A DNA stretch of 26,639 nt from the NCBI GenBank assembly GCA_964575715.1, contig CAZNSG010000373.1, positions 1 through 26,639 on the forward strand, read 5' to 3'. A model generated the notes under the pieces. It saw only the letters and a list, made by a program, of their open reading frames with translations. It did not search any database and had not been told where the DNA came from. A program made the position numbers and the translations under genes. Positions 1 through 8,107 of this stretch are shown piece after piece (position 1 is the stretch's first letter; each line of letters opens with the position of its first letter). The DNA comes from PNAI01 sp964575715 (lineage in GTDB: Bacteria > Pseudomonadota > Alphaproteobacteria > Rhizobiales > Xanthobacteraceae).

Positions 1-86
1 CTCAGCATGAGGTAGAGTGAATTCGTCCATTGGCTCGCCGTCACACGATGAAGATGTGTGCACACCTTAGGTACGATAGGGGAGAT

Positions 87-1538
87 ATGAAGCTCGCCGA
101 ACTTCTCATCGACTCCGCCACGCTGGATGTACGTTCTGCCGCGCTCGATGTCGCGGGGCTTTCCGCCGACAGCCGCGCGGTCAAGCGCGGAGATGTGTTC
201 GTGGCGGTGCCGGGCGGCAAGGCCGATGGGCTTGCCTTTGCGGCGGACGCCGCCGCCGCCGGCGCCGTCGCCATCGTCGGCGAGCGGGCGCCGGAGCGGC
301 TGCCTGCGGGCATCGCCTTCGTGCCGGTCAAGAACGCCCGGCGCGCGCTCGCGCTCGCGGCCGCCAGATTCTATCCGCGTCAGCCCGCTGTGATCGCCGC
401 CGTCACGGGGACGAGCGGCAAGACTTCGGTCGCGGCCTTTACCCGGCAGATCTGGGCCGAGCTTGGACATGCGGCCGCGAGCATCGGCACCATCGGCATG
501 GTCGCGCCCAAGCGCGAAGTCTATGGCTCGCTCACCACGCCCGATCCGATCGCGCTGCATCGCACGCTCGATGAGCTTGCCGGTGAGGGCGTGAGCCATC
601 TCGCGCTCGAAGCCTCTTCGCACGGGCTCGATCAGCACCGGCTCGATGGCGTGCGGGTTGCGGCCGCGGGCTTTACCAACATCACGCGCGATCATCTCGA
701 CTATCACCCGAGCATCGAAACGTATCTGGCGGCCAAGCTGCGGCTGTTCGAGGTCCTGGTGGTCGCGGGCGGTAGCGCCGTGATCGATGTCGATCACGAG
801 CAGTCCGATGCGGTCGTGGCGGCGGCCAAGGCGCGCGGCCTTAAACTCATCACAGTCGGGCATAAAGGCGAGGGCATTCGCTTGCTCGCAACCGAGATCG
901 ACGGCTTTGCGCAAAAGCTGACGATTGCGCATGGCGGCAAGCAATTCACGCTGGCGCTGCCGCTGGTCGGTGCGTTTCAGATCGAGAATGCGCTGGTCGC
1001 CGCCGGTCTTGCGATCGCAACCGGGAGCGCGCCCGCTGCGGTGTTCGCGGCGCTGGAAAGCTTGAAGGGCACCAAGGGCCGGCTCGATCTGGTCGGCGAG
1101 AAAGACGGCGCGCCGATCTTTGTCGATTACGCGCATAAGCCCGACGCGCTCGCCAAGGCGCTCGAAGCCTTGCGGCCTTACGTCAAGCGGCGGCTGGTGG
1201 TGGTGTTCGGCGCCGGCGGCGATCGCGACAAGGGCAAGCGTGCGCTGATGGGCGCGATCGCGGCGCAGAATGCCGACAGCGTCATCGTCACCGACGACAA
1301 TCCGCGCAGTGAAAATCCCGCAGCGATCCGCGCGGCAATTCTGCAATCGGCGCCCGGTGCGGTCGAGATCGGCGATCGCCACAAGGCGATTCGGGACGCC
1401 ATCGCCGGCATGCGCAAGGGCGATGTGCTATTGATCGCCGGCAAGGGCCATGAAACCGGCCAAATTATCGGCAACCGGACATTGCCGTTCAGCGACCACG
1501 ATGCGGTCGCGGCGGCGCTCAAGGAGAAAGTCGCGTGA
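87..1538 (+). CDS. murE: UDP-N-acetylmuramoyl-L-alanyl-D-glutamate--2,6-diaminopimelate ligase (MurE)
   Basis: Cytoplasmic ATP-dependent ligase that adds meso-diaminopimelate to UDP-MurNAc-L-Ala-D-Glu. The 483-residue protein has the Mur ligase architecture: an N-terminal UDP-binding domain (about 1-100), a central ATPase domain with the P-loop TGTSGKTS at residues 107-114 and TTPD near 150, and a C-terminal domain. DNPR at residues 404-407 is the signature for diaminopimelate rather than lysine. I chose the ATG at 87 because the purine-rich AGGGGAGA at 78-85 lies just upstream and the protein then starts MKLAELL, as relatives do. A TTG at 30 would add 19 residues that look unlike the family. 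The stop overlaps the murF start by four bases. The gene normally upstream, ftsI, is not visible beyond the window edge. Confidence 0.96.
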   Translation: MKLAELLIDSATLDVRSAALDVAGLSADSRAVKRGDVFVAVPGGKADGLAFAADAAAAGAVAIVGERAPERLPAGIAFVPVKNARRALALAAARFYPRQPAVIAAVTGTSGKTSVAAFTRQIWAELGHAAASIGTIGMVAPKREVYGSLTTPDPIALHRTLDELAGEGVSHLALEASSHGLDQHRLDGVRVAAAGFTNITRDHLDYHPSIETYLAAKLRLFEVLVVAGGSAVIDVDHEQSDAVVAAAKARGLKLITVGHKGEGIRLLATEIDGFAQKLTIAHGGKQFTLALPLVGAFQIENALVAAGLAIATGSAPAAVFAALESLKGTKGRLDLVGEKDGAPIFVDYAHKPDALAKALEALRPYVKRRLVVVFGAGGDRDKGKRALMGAIAAQNADSVIVTDDNPRSENPAAIRAAILQSAPGAVEIGDRHKAIRDAIAGMRKGDVLLIAGKGHETGQIIGNRTLPFSDHDAVAAALKEKVA

Positions 1539-2974
1539 GTTCGCCTCCGCTCTGGACCACCGAGGCGATGACCGCCGCCATGCATGCGCAAGGCGAAGGT
1601 CCGCTCCCCGTCAATGTGTCCGGTATTTCGATCGACAGCCGAACCTTGGTCCTGGGTGAAGCCTTCTTCGCCATTACCGGCGACGCCCGCGACGGCCACG
1701 AATTCGTCGCGGCGGCGCTAAAAGCGGGCGCAGGACTCGCGGTGGTTGCGGCGGAGAAGCGCGCGCAGATGCCGAAGTCCGCGCCGCTGTTGGTCGTGCC
1801 GGATGTGCTCGAATCTTTACGCGACCTTGCACGTGCCGCGCGCGCGCGTACCAAGGCCAAAGTGATCGGCGTCACCGGTTCGGTCGGCAAGACCAGCAGC
1901 AAGGAGGCGCTGCGGCTGGCGCTTTCCGCCGCCGGCGAGACCCATGCTTCGGCTGCCTCCTACAACAATCATTGGGGCGTGCCGCTCTCGCTTGCGCGTT
2001 GTCCGGCGCGCGCGCGCTTTGCCGTATTCGAAATGGGAATGAGCCACGCGGGCGAAATTGCGCCCCTTACGCGAATTGTGCGCCCGCATGTGGCGATCAT
2101 CACCACGGTCGAGCCGGTGCATCTCGAATTCTTCTCCTCGCTCGAGGCGATCGCCGATGCCAAGGCGGAGATTTTTCTGGGGCTGGAGCCGGACGGCGCG
2201 GCGGTGGTCAACCGCGACAATGAGCAGTTCGCGCGGATTGAGGGGGCGGCCAAGAGCGCGGGCGTAAAGCGCGTGGTTACGTTCGGCGAGCATGAAAGGG
2301 CCGAAGCGCGGCTGGTCAAGTGCGCATTGCAGCCCGAAAATTCGACTGTGCAGGCGCGCATTCTCGGCACCGATGTCACCTACAAAATCGGTGCGCCCGG
2401 CCGCCATCTCGTGCTCAACTCGCTCGCCGTGCTGGCAGCCGCGGTGCTCGCCGGCGCCGATCTGGCGCGGGCTGCGCTCGCGCTTGCCGAACTTGCTCCG
2501 GCCACGGGGCGCGGCGTGCGCATCGCGCTCGAACTGCCCGGCGGGGCGGCGCTGCTGATCGACGAGAGCTACAACGCCAATCCGGCCTCGATGCGCGCTG
2601 CGCTCGCGCTGCTCGGTCAGGCGCCGATCGGCCCGCGCGGCCGGCGCATTGCCGTGCTCGGCGACATGCTGGAGCTCGGGGATAAGGGCGCCGAGCTGCA
2701 TCGCGGGCTCACCGAACCGATTGCGGCCAATGCCATCGATCTCGTGTTCTGCTCGGGCCCGCTGATGCAAAGGCTGTGGCAAGCCCTTCCCTCCGATCGC
2801 CGGGGCGGCTATGCGGTGTCCGCGGCGGAGCTCGAAGCGGAGGTGCTCACCGCCATCCGCGCGGGCGATGCCGTCATGGTCAAGGGCTCGCTCGGCTCGA
2901 AGATGGCTCCCATCGTCAAGGCGCTCGCGCGCCAGTTTTCCCGAGCCGCATTTGCGGCGCCCGCACAAGGTTGA
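1535..2974 (+). CDS. murF: UDP-N-acetylmuramoyl-tripeptide--D-alanyl-D-alanine ligase (MurF)
   Basis: Adds the D-Ala-D-Ala dipeptide made by Ddl to complete UDP-MurNAc-pentapeptide. The 479-residue length is normal for the family. Visible motifs are the P-loop VTGSVGKTS at about 113-121, the NNHWGVPL segment at 144-151, and FEMGMSHAGEI at 165-175, all typical of MurF. A C-terminal ligase domain with DESYNANP follows. The start is GTG, and its bases overlap the murE stop (GTGA), so translation is probably coupled to murE. AAGGAG lies upstream, inside the murE end. mraY begins four bases after the stop. Assignment is secure from motifs and position. Confidence 0.96.
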   Translation: MSSPPLWTTEAMTAAMHAQGEGPLPVNVSGISIDSRTLVLGEAFFAITGDARDGHEFVAAALKAGAGLAVVAAEKRAQMPKSAPLLVVPDVLESLRDLARAARARTKAKVIGVTGSVGKTSSKEALRLALSAAGETHASAASYNNHWGVPLSLARCPARARFAVFEMGMSHAGEIAPLTRIVRPHVAIITTVEPVHLEFFSSLEAIADAKAEIFLGLEPDGAAVVNRDNEQFARIEGAAKSAGVKRVVTFGEHERAEARLVKCALQPENSTVQARILGTDVTYKIGAPGRHLVLNSLAVLAAAVLAGADLARAALALAELAPATGRGVRIALELPGGAALLIDESYNANPASMRAALALLGQAPIGPRGRRIAVLGDMLELGDKGAELHRGLTEPIAANAIDLVFCSGPLMQRLWQALPSDRRGGYAVSAAELEAEVLTAIRAGDAVMVKGSLGSKMAPIVKALARQFSRAAFAAPAQG

Positions 2975-2978
2975 TCCG

Positions 2979-4064
2979 ATGCTCTATTGGTTGGCCGAAC
3001 TCTCCGACAAGATTGGTTTCCTCAACGTGTTCCGTTATCTCACGGTGCGCACCGGCGGCGCGATGATGACGGCGCTTATTTTCGTGTTCTGGTTCGGGCC
3101 GCGCATCATCGATCTGCTGCGGCTGCGGCAGGGCAAGGGCCAGCCGATCCGCAGCGACGGCCCGCAGTCGCATCTGATCACCAAGAAGGGCACGCCGACC
3201 ATGGGCGGACTGATGATCCTGTCCGGGATCGTGGTATCGACGGTGCTATGGGCTAATCCGCTCAATCCGTATGTCTGGATCGTGCTCGCGGTCACGCTCA
3301 GCTTCGGTCTGATCGGTTTCTACGACGACTATCTCAAGGTGACGCGGCAGACGCACGGCGGTTATTCCGGCCGCAAACGCCTTGCTGCAGAGGCAGTCAT
3401 TGCGGTGTTGGCCTGCTATGCCATCGCGAGCCTGGGGCGGCCGCCATTCGCAACTTCGCTGGCGTTCCCGTTTTTCAAGGAGCTGATCTTCGATCTCGGC
3501 TGGTTTTTCGTAGTGTTCGGCGCTTTCATCATCGTCGGCGCAGGCAACGCGGTGAATCTGACGGATGGCCTCGACGGGCTCGCCATCGGTCCGGTGATGA
3601 TCGCGGCGGGATGCTTTGGCGTGTTCTCCTATGTGGTCGGCAACGTCGTGCTCACGAACTATCTGCAGCTTAACTACGTGGCCGGCACCGGCGAATTGGC
3701 GGTGTTGTGCGCGGCGGTGATCGGCGCGGGCCTTGGCTTTCTTTGGTTCAACGCGCCGCCGGCTTCGATCTTCATGGGCGACACCGGCGCGCTCGCGCTC
3801 GGCGGCCTGCTCGGTTCGGTTGCGGTTGCGACCAAGCATGAGATCGTGCTCGCTGTCGTCGGCGGGCTGTTCGTGCTCGAGGCGGTATCGGTGATCGTGC
3901 AGGTGATCTCGTTCAAACTCACCGGCAAGCGCGTGTTCAAGATGGCGCCGATCCACCACCATTTCGAACAGCTCGGCTGGACCGAGCCGCAGATCGTATT
4001 CCGGTTCTGGATCATCGCCATCGTGCTTGCAATCGTCGGACTCGCCACGCTGAAGCTGCGATGA
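2979..4064 (+). CDS. mraY: Phospho-N-acetylmuramoyl-pentapeptide transferase (MraY)
   Basis: Integral inner-membrane enzyme that transfers phospho-MurNAc-pentapeptide to undecaprenyl phosphate, forming lipid I. The 361-residue sequence is highly hydrophobic with about ten membrane segments. It carries the diagnostic motifs: the aspartate pair in FYDDYLK (116-117), NLTDGLDGLA at 193-202, FMGDTG at 265-270, and the PIHHHFE loop at 324-330. The frame stays open upstream to 2811, but that part lies inside murF. The ATG at 2979 gives the usual family N-terminus MLYWLAEL. The 181-base gap to murD holds a repeat element. Confidence 0.97.
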   Translation: MLYWLAELSDKIGFLNVFRYLTVRTGGAMMTALIFVFWFGPRIIDLLRLRQGKGQPIRSDGPQSHLITKKGTPTMGGLMILSGIVVSTVLWANPLNPYVWIVLAVTLSFGLIGFYDDYLKVTRQTHGGYSGRKRLAAEAVIAVLACYAIASLGRPPFATSLAFPFFKELIFDLGWFFVVFGAFIIVGAGNAVNLTDGLDGLAIGPVMIAAGCFGVFSYVVGNVVLTNYLQLNYVAGTGELAVLCAAVIGAGLGFLWFNAPPASIFMGDTGALALGGLLGSVAVATKHEIVLAVVGGLFVLEAVSVIVQVISFKLTGKRVFKMAPIHHHFEQLGWTEPQIVFRFWIIAIVLAIVGLATLKLR

Positions 4065-4072
4065 CAAATTTT

Positions 4073-4231
4073 GTCATTCCGGGGCGCCGCCGATCTCGGG
4101 TTTACCCGAGATCGGAATTTAAGTGTCCAAGTCGGCCAAGGCCGACTTGGATGGCGGCGAGCCCGGAATCCATGCTCACTGACCGGGGTTATGGATTCCG
4201 GGCCCGCGCCTTCGGCGCGTCCCGGAATGAC
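4073..4231. repeat. Intergenic inverted-repeat element between mraY and murD (Bradyrhizobium-type)
   Basis: The outer arms are an 11-base perfect inverted repeat, GTCATTCCGGG at 4073-4083 and CCCGGAATGAC at 4221-4231. Inside lies a second 12-base hairpin, CCCGGAATCCAT at 4162-4173 pairing with 4191-4202, and a unit of two short palindromes at 4090-4151 listed separately. Elements with these ends are, from memory, common between genes in Bradyrhizobium relatives. It fills nearly the whole mraY-murD gap and ends 14 bases before the murD start, leaving only the murD ribosome binding site outside. Confidence 0.85.
4090..4151 (-). repeat. Paired-palindrome unit, copy 1 (inverted relative to copies 3 and 4)
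   Basis: Two perfect 26-base palindromes, each with 12-base arms and a 2-base loop, are separated by 10 bases. The first is at 4090-4115 (left arm CCGATCTCGGGT) and the second at 4126-4151 (left arm TCCAAGTCGGCC). Read on the other strand, the order AAGTCGG palindrome, CACTTA-containing spacer, CTCGGG palindrome matches copies 3 and 4. It lies near the apex of the larger element at 4073-4231, flanked by GCCGCC/GGCGGC. Confidence 0.85.
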
Positions 4232-4245
4232 CAAGAAGGTTTGCC

Positions 4246-5655
4246 ATGATCCCGATCACGACCTTTGCCGGCAAGCGGGTCGCGGTGTTCGGTCTCGGCG
4301 CCTCCGGGCTGGCGAGCGCGCGCGCGCTCATCGCGGGCGGCGCCAACGTCGTTGCCGCCGATGACAGCGCGGATACGGTCGCCAAAGCCGCCGCGGCCGG
4401 CATTCCCACGGCCGAATTGCGCCGGCTTGACTGGTCGAATATCGCTGCTCTTGTGCTCGCGCCCGGCGTGCCGCTCACCCATCCGGTGCCGCACTGGTCC
4501 GTTGGGCTTGCACGCAGCGCCGCGGTCGAGGTGATCGGCGACATCGAACTCTATTGCCGCGAGCGGCGCACCAGCGCGCCCGATTCGCCGTTCATCGCCA
4601 TTACCGGCACCAATGGTAAATCGACCACCACCGCGCTGCTCACGCATCTGCTCACATCGGCCGGCCATGCCGCCGAGTCGGGCGGCAATATCGGCACCGC
4701 GATCCTTACGCTTGCACCGCCGCGGCCGGGACATGCGCATGTGATCGAGTGCTCGTCCTATCAGATCGACCTTGCGCCTTCGGTGGATCCGCGTATTGGC
4801 GTGCTGCTCAACATCAGCGAAGACCATCTCGACCGCCACGGCACGTTCGCCAACTATGCTGCGGTCAAGGAGCGGCTGGTTGCGGGGGTGCAGGCCGATG
4901 GCGCCGCGATCGTCGGCGTGGACGACAACTGGTGCCAGGCGGTGGCCGACCGGATCGAGCACCATGGCGTGCCGGTGATGCGGGTTTCGGTGCGCCGGCC
5001 GGTGCCGGACGGGATTTACGTCGAGGCGGGTGAGATCATGCGCGCGGCGGGTGGCACTGCGCACCGGATCGCGCGGCTCGGCGGGATCGGTTCGCTGCGC
5101 GGCCTGCATAATGCCCAGAATGCCGCCTGCGCGGCGGGAGCGGCATTGGCGCTGGGACTTTCGGAAGCCGCAATCCAGAACGGGCTGCGCTCGTTTCCGG
5201 GGCTTGCGCACCGCATGGAGCAGGTGGGGCGCAGGGGCGCGGTGCTGTTCGTTAACGATTCAAAGGCGACCAACGCGGATTCCGCCGCGCAGGCGCTGGC
5301 CTGTTTTAGCGACATATTCTGGATAGCCGGCGGCAAGCCCAAGTCCGGCGGGATCAACGCGCTTGCGGGCTTTTTTCCGCGCATCGCCAAGGCCTATCTG
5401 ATCGGCGAGGCGGCGAAGGACTTTGCCGCGACCCTCGATGGCAAGGTCGCCTATGAGATCGCCGGCACGCTTGAGCGCGCGGTGGCGCTCGCCGCCCGCG
5501 ATGCGCAAGAATCAAATGTTAAGGAACCGGTGGTTCTCTTGTCCCCGGCCTGTGCTTCGTTCGACCAGTATCCCAATTTCGAAGTGCGTGGGGCGGCTTT
5601 TCGCGATCTTGTGGCAAAGCTTGGGGGCGTCGTGCCGGTGAAGGAGGGTTTTTGA
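4246..5655 (+). CDS. murD: UDP-N-acetylmuramoyl-L-alanine--D-glutamate ligase (MurD)
   Basis: Adds D-glutamate to UDP-MurNAc-L-Ala in the cytoplasm. The protein has 469 residues. It starts with a Rossmann-like domain containing FGLGASG at about 15-21. The ATPase P-loop ITGTNGKST is at 119-127, followed by SGGNIG and ECSSYQ near 168-173, and NISEDHLDRHG near 189-199, all characteristic of MurD. The ATG at 4246 is preceded by AGAAGG at a good distance. The stop TGA shares one base with the ftsW ATG (TGATG), so the two are probably translationally coupled. Confidence 0.96.
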   Translation: MIPITTFAGKRVAVFGLGASGLASARALIAGGANVVAADDSADTVAKAAAAGIPTAELRRLDWSNIAALVLAPGVPLTHPVPHWSVGLARSAAVEVIGDIELYCRERRTSAPDSPFIAITGTNGKSTTTALLTHLLTSAGHAAESGGNIGTAILTLAPPRPGHAHVIECSSYQIDLAPSVDPRIGVLLNISEDHLDRHGTFANYAAVKERLVAGVQADGAAIVGVDDNWCQAVADRIEHHGVPVMRVSVRRPVPDGIYVEAGEIMRAAGGTAHRIARLGGIGSLRGLHNAQNAACAAGAALALGLSEAAIQNGLRSFPGLAHRMEQVGRRGAVLFVNDSKATNADSAAQALACFSDIFWIAGGKPKSGGINALAGFFPRIAKAYLIGEAAKDFAATLDGKVAYEIAGTLERAVALAARDAQESNVKEPVVLLSPACASFDQYPNFEVRGAAFRDLVAKLGGVVPVKEGF

Positions 5656-6803
5656 TGACCTCGCGGACCGAATATTCGCCGCTCGGCGACTGGTGGTGGA
5701 CGGTCGACCGGCTGATCCTGGCGGCGATCGTCGTCCTCATGCTGGCGGGCCTCGTGCTCTCGCTCGCGGCAAGCCCGCCGGTCGCGCTGCGGATGGAGCG
5801 GGACCCGTTCTACTTCGTCAATCGCCAGGTGCTATACGTGATCCCGGCCGTGCTGGTCTTGCTGGCGACCTCGCTGTTGTCGCTGCACCAAATCCGCCGG
5901 CTGTCGATGCTGGTGTTTATCGTGAGCCTGATCCTGGTCGCCGCCACGCTGCTCTATGGTCCCGAAGTGAAGGGCGCGCGCCGATGGATCTCGCTGTTCG
6001 GTCTCAGCCTGCAGCCCTCGGAGTTCCTCAAGCCCGCCTTTGTGATCGTCGTCGCCTGGCTATTCGGTGATTCCACGCGCCATCCGGAAATGCCGGCCAA
6101 TTCGGCCGCGCTTGCGCTTTTGCTCCTGGTCGTGAGCTTGCTGGTGTTGCAGCCTGATTTCGGCCAGACGCTCCTGATCCTGCTGGTATGGGGGGCGCTG
6201 TTCTTCATGGCGGGGATGCGGCTCATCTGGGTGGCGGGACTGGCGGCCATCGCGGCGGCGGGATTGGCCGGGGCCTATTTCACCGTTCCGTATGTGACGC
6301 GGCGCATCAAAGGCTTTATCGATCCCGCGTCGGGCGACAGCTTCAACATCGGCATTGCGCTGGAATCTTTCGCGCGCGGCGGCTGGTTCGGCCGCGGCCC
6401 GGGCGAGGGCACGATCAAGCGCATCCTGCCGGAAAGCCATACCGACTTTGTGTTCGCGGTGGCGGCCGAGGAGTTCGGCATCGTGCTCTGTCTGGTGCTG
6501 CTTGCGCTTTTCGCTTTCATTGTCATTCGCGCGCTGCGCCATGCGCTCACCACCGAGGATCCGTTCGCGCGATTTGCCGCGGCCGGCCTTGCCATCCTGT
6601 TCGGCTCGCAAGCGGCCATCAACATGGCGGTCAACATGCATCTGCTGCCAGCCAAGGGCATGACGCTGCCGTTCATCTCCTATGGCGGCTCGTCGATGCT
6701 CTCGCTCGCCTATGCCATGGGAATGCTGCTGGCGCTGACGCGCGAACGCCCACGCGCCGAACAGCTCGCAAGCCGCAACGTGTTCGCCGGGAGCCGGGCT
6801 TGA
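5655..6803 (+). CDS. ftsW: Peptidoglycan glycosyltransferase FtsW (SEDS family)
   Basis: Multi-pass inner-membrane polymerase of lipid II at the septum, working with its partner penicillin-binding protein FtsI. The 382-residue protein shows about ten hydrophobic segments and the conserved SEDS stretches KGARRWISL near 106-114, QPSEFLKP near 120-127, PESHTDFVFAV, and LPFISYGGSS near the C-terminus. ATG at 5655 follows a strong AAGGAGGG at 5641-5648. A TTG three bases upstream is less likely. The start overlaps the murD stop by one base. A large inverted repeat begins 11 bases after the stop. Confidence 0.96.
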   Translation: MTSRTEYSPLGDWWWTVDRLILAAIVVLMLAGLVLSLAASPPVALRMERDPFYFVNRQVLYVIPAVLVLLATSLLSLHQIRRLSMLVFIVSLILVAATLLYGPEVKGARRWISLFGLSLQPSEFLKPAFVIVVAWLFGDSTRHPEMPANSAALALLLLVVSLLVLQPDFGQTLLILLVWGALFFMAGMRLIWVAGLAAIAAAGLAGAYFTVPYVTRRIKGFIDPASGDSFNIGIALESFARGGWFGRGPGEGTIKRILPESHTDFVFAVAAEEFGIVLCLVLLALFAFIVIRALRHALTTEDPFARFAAAGLAILFGSQAAINMAVNMHLLPAKGMTLPFISYGGSSMLSLAYAMGMLLALTRERPRAEQLASRNVFAGSRA

Positions 6804-6814
6804 CTAAATTCTCA

Positions 6815-6944
6815 CCTCCCCCTGAAAGGGGGAGGTCGGTTTGCGGAGCAAACCGGGTGGGGGTCAAAGCATGATCCGAGAAATGAAAGATGACCCCTCC
6901 CCGGACCACCTGCGGTGGTCCGACCCTCCCCTTTCAGGGGAGGG
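6815..6944. repeat. Large inverted repeat between ftsW and murG, reaching into the murG frame
   Basis: Two related copies face each other: copy A at 6815-6866 and copy B, inverted, at 6891-6944. Each has a first hairpin of CCTCCCC type around CTGAAAG, then a second stem. The second stem is GGTTTGC/GCAAACC in A but GGACCACC/GGTGGTCC in B, so sequence changed while pairing was kept. The 24-base loop between copies (6867-6890) carries two in-frame ATGs for murG. Repeats of this pattern are widespread between genes in Alphaproteobacteria. Confidence 0.85.
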
Positions 6945-8070
6945 AGAAAAAAGAATTGGCGGCGCGCCGCTTGTGGTGGTCGCCGCCGGGGGCACGGGCG
7001 GACATTTATTTCCAGCCGAGGCGCTCAGTGTTGCGCTGGCGCGGCGCGGCGCGGTGATCGATCTTGCGACCGACGAGCGGGCGACGCGCTACGGCAGCAC
7101 ATTCCCGGCGCGCGCAACCCATGTGATTCCGAGCGCCACGTTGCGCGGGCGCGATCCGATCTCGCTTGCGCGCACCGTTGGTATGCTCAGCCTCGGCGTG
7201 ATGAAGGCCTGGCTGCTGCTTGGGCGCCTGCGGCCGGCGGCCGTGGTCGGGTTTGGCGGCTATCCCAGCATTCCGCCGGTGCTGGCGGCGCGCTTGCGCG
7301 GCATACCGACCGTGATTCACGAGCAAAACGGCGTCATGGGCCGCGCCAACCGGTTGTTGAGTTCGCGCGTCACGGCCATCGCGACCAGTTTTCCCGGCGT
7401 GCTCGATGGCAGCCCCGCGCTCGCCGCCAAGGCGACGCCCACCGGCAATCCGGTGCGGCCGGCGGTGGTGGCGGTGGCATCCGCGCCTTACGCGCCGCCC
7501 GCCGCAAGCGGGCCGTTCAATCTCATTGTGTTCGGCGGCAGCCAGGGCGCCCGCATCATGGCCGATATCGTGCCGGCGGCGCTTTCGCGGCTCGAGGCGA
7601 AATTGCGCGCACGCATCAAGGTGGTGCAGCAGGCGCGCGAGGAAGATTTCGAGCGTGTCCGGCAGGCTTATGCGCAGGCGCAAGTCACAGCCGAAGTTGC
7701 GCGCTTCTTTCCCGATCTGCCGGCACGCATCGCGGCTTGTCATCTCGTGGTCTCGCGCTCGGGCGCCTCTACGGTGGCGGAACTTGCCGCCATCGGCCGC
7801 CCCGCCATACTGGTGCCGCTGCCGCATGCGCTCGATCAGGACCAGCGCGCCAATGCCGGCGTGCTGGAGAAGGCGGGCGGCGCCATCCGCATCGAACAGG
7901 CGGAATTTACGCCCGAGCGCGTTGCCACATTAGTTACCGCGCTCGCTGACGATCCAGACCGGCTCGCCAAAATGGCGGCGGCTGCCAAGTCGACCGGGGT
8001 GCTCGATGCCGCCGACCGGCTCGCCGATCTGGTATTGAAGGTTGCGGGTGTGATATCGCCACGGCAGTGA
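6871..8070 (+). CDS. murG: Undecaprenyldiphospho-muramoylpentapeptide beta-N-acetylglucosaminyltransferase (MurG)
   Basis: Membrane-associated GT28 glycosyltransferase that converts lipid I to lipid II by adding GlcNAc. GGTGGH is at residues 40-45 when counted from 6871. The UDP-GlcNAc-binding region FGGSQGAR lies mid-protein, and LPHALDQDQRANA is near the C-terminal domain. The family core normally starts a few residues before the glycine motif, yet here about 30 extra residues precede it, and about 18 of them are the translation of repeat copy B. The start is uncertain: ATG 6871, ATG 6883, or a non-standard ATT at 6955 that sits eight bases after GGGAGGGAG. I list 6871 as the longest plausible ATG start. 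The family assignment is firm, the N-terminus is not. Confidence 0.9.
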   Translation: MIREMKDDPSPDHLRWSDPPLSGEGEKRIGGAPLVVVAAGGTGGHLFPAEALSVALARRGAVIDLATDERATRYGSTFPARATHVIPSATLRGRDPISLARTVGMLSLGVMKAWLLLGRLRPAAVVGFGGYPSIPPVLAARLRGIPTVIHEQNGVMGRANRLLSSRVTAIATSFPGVLDGSPALAAKATPTGNPVRPAVVAVASAPYAPPAASGPFNLIVFGGSQGARIMADIVPAALSRLEAKLRARIKVVQQAREEDFERVRQAYAQAQVTAEVARFFPDLPARIAACHLVVSRSGASTVAELAAIGRPAILVPLPHALDQDQRANAGVLEKAGGAIRIEQAEFTPERVATLVTALADDPDRLAKMAAAAKSTGVLDAADRLADLVLKVAGVISPRQ

Positions 8071-8107
8071 ATTCCTGGAGTTCTTGGATTTTTTGGAGTT
8101 GTTGGGC

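Noticed and set aside
1..86. Possible 3' end of ftsI before murE
   Set aside because: Stop codons occur at 13-15 and 18-20, and ftsI is expected here, but fewer than seven residues are visible, so no assignment is possible.
1817..2968. A 383-codon frame on the - strand across murF
   Set aside because: Shadow of the murF reading frame: Arg- and His-rich composition, no motif, and the + strand gene is certain.
4061..4249. A 62-codon frame between mraY and murD
   Set aside because: It is a translation of the inverted-repeat element with no independent support.
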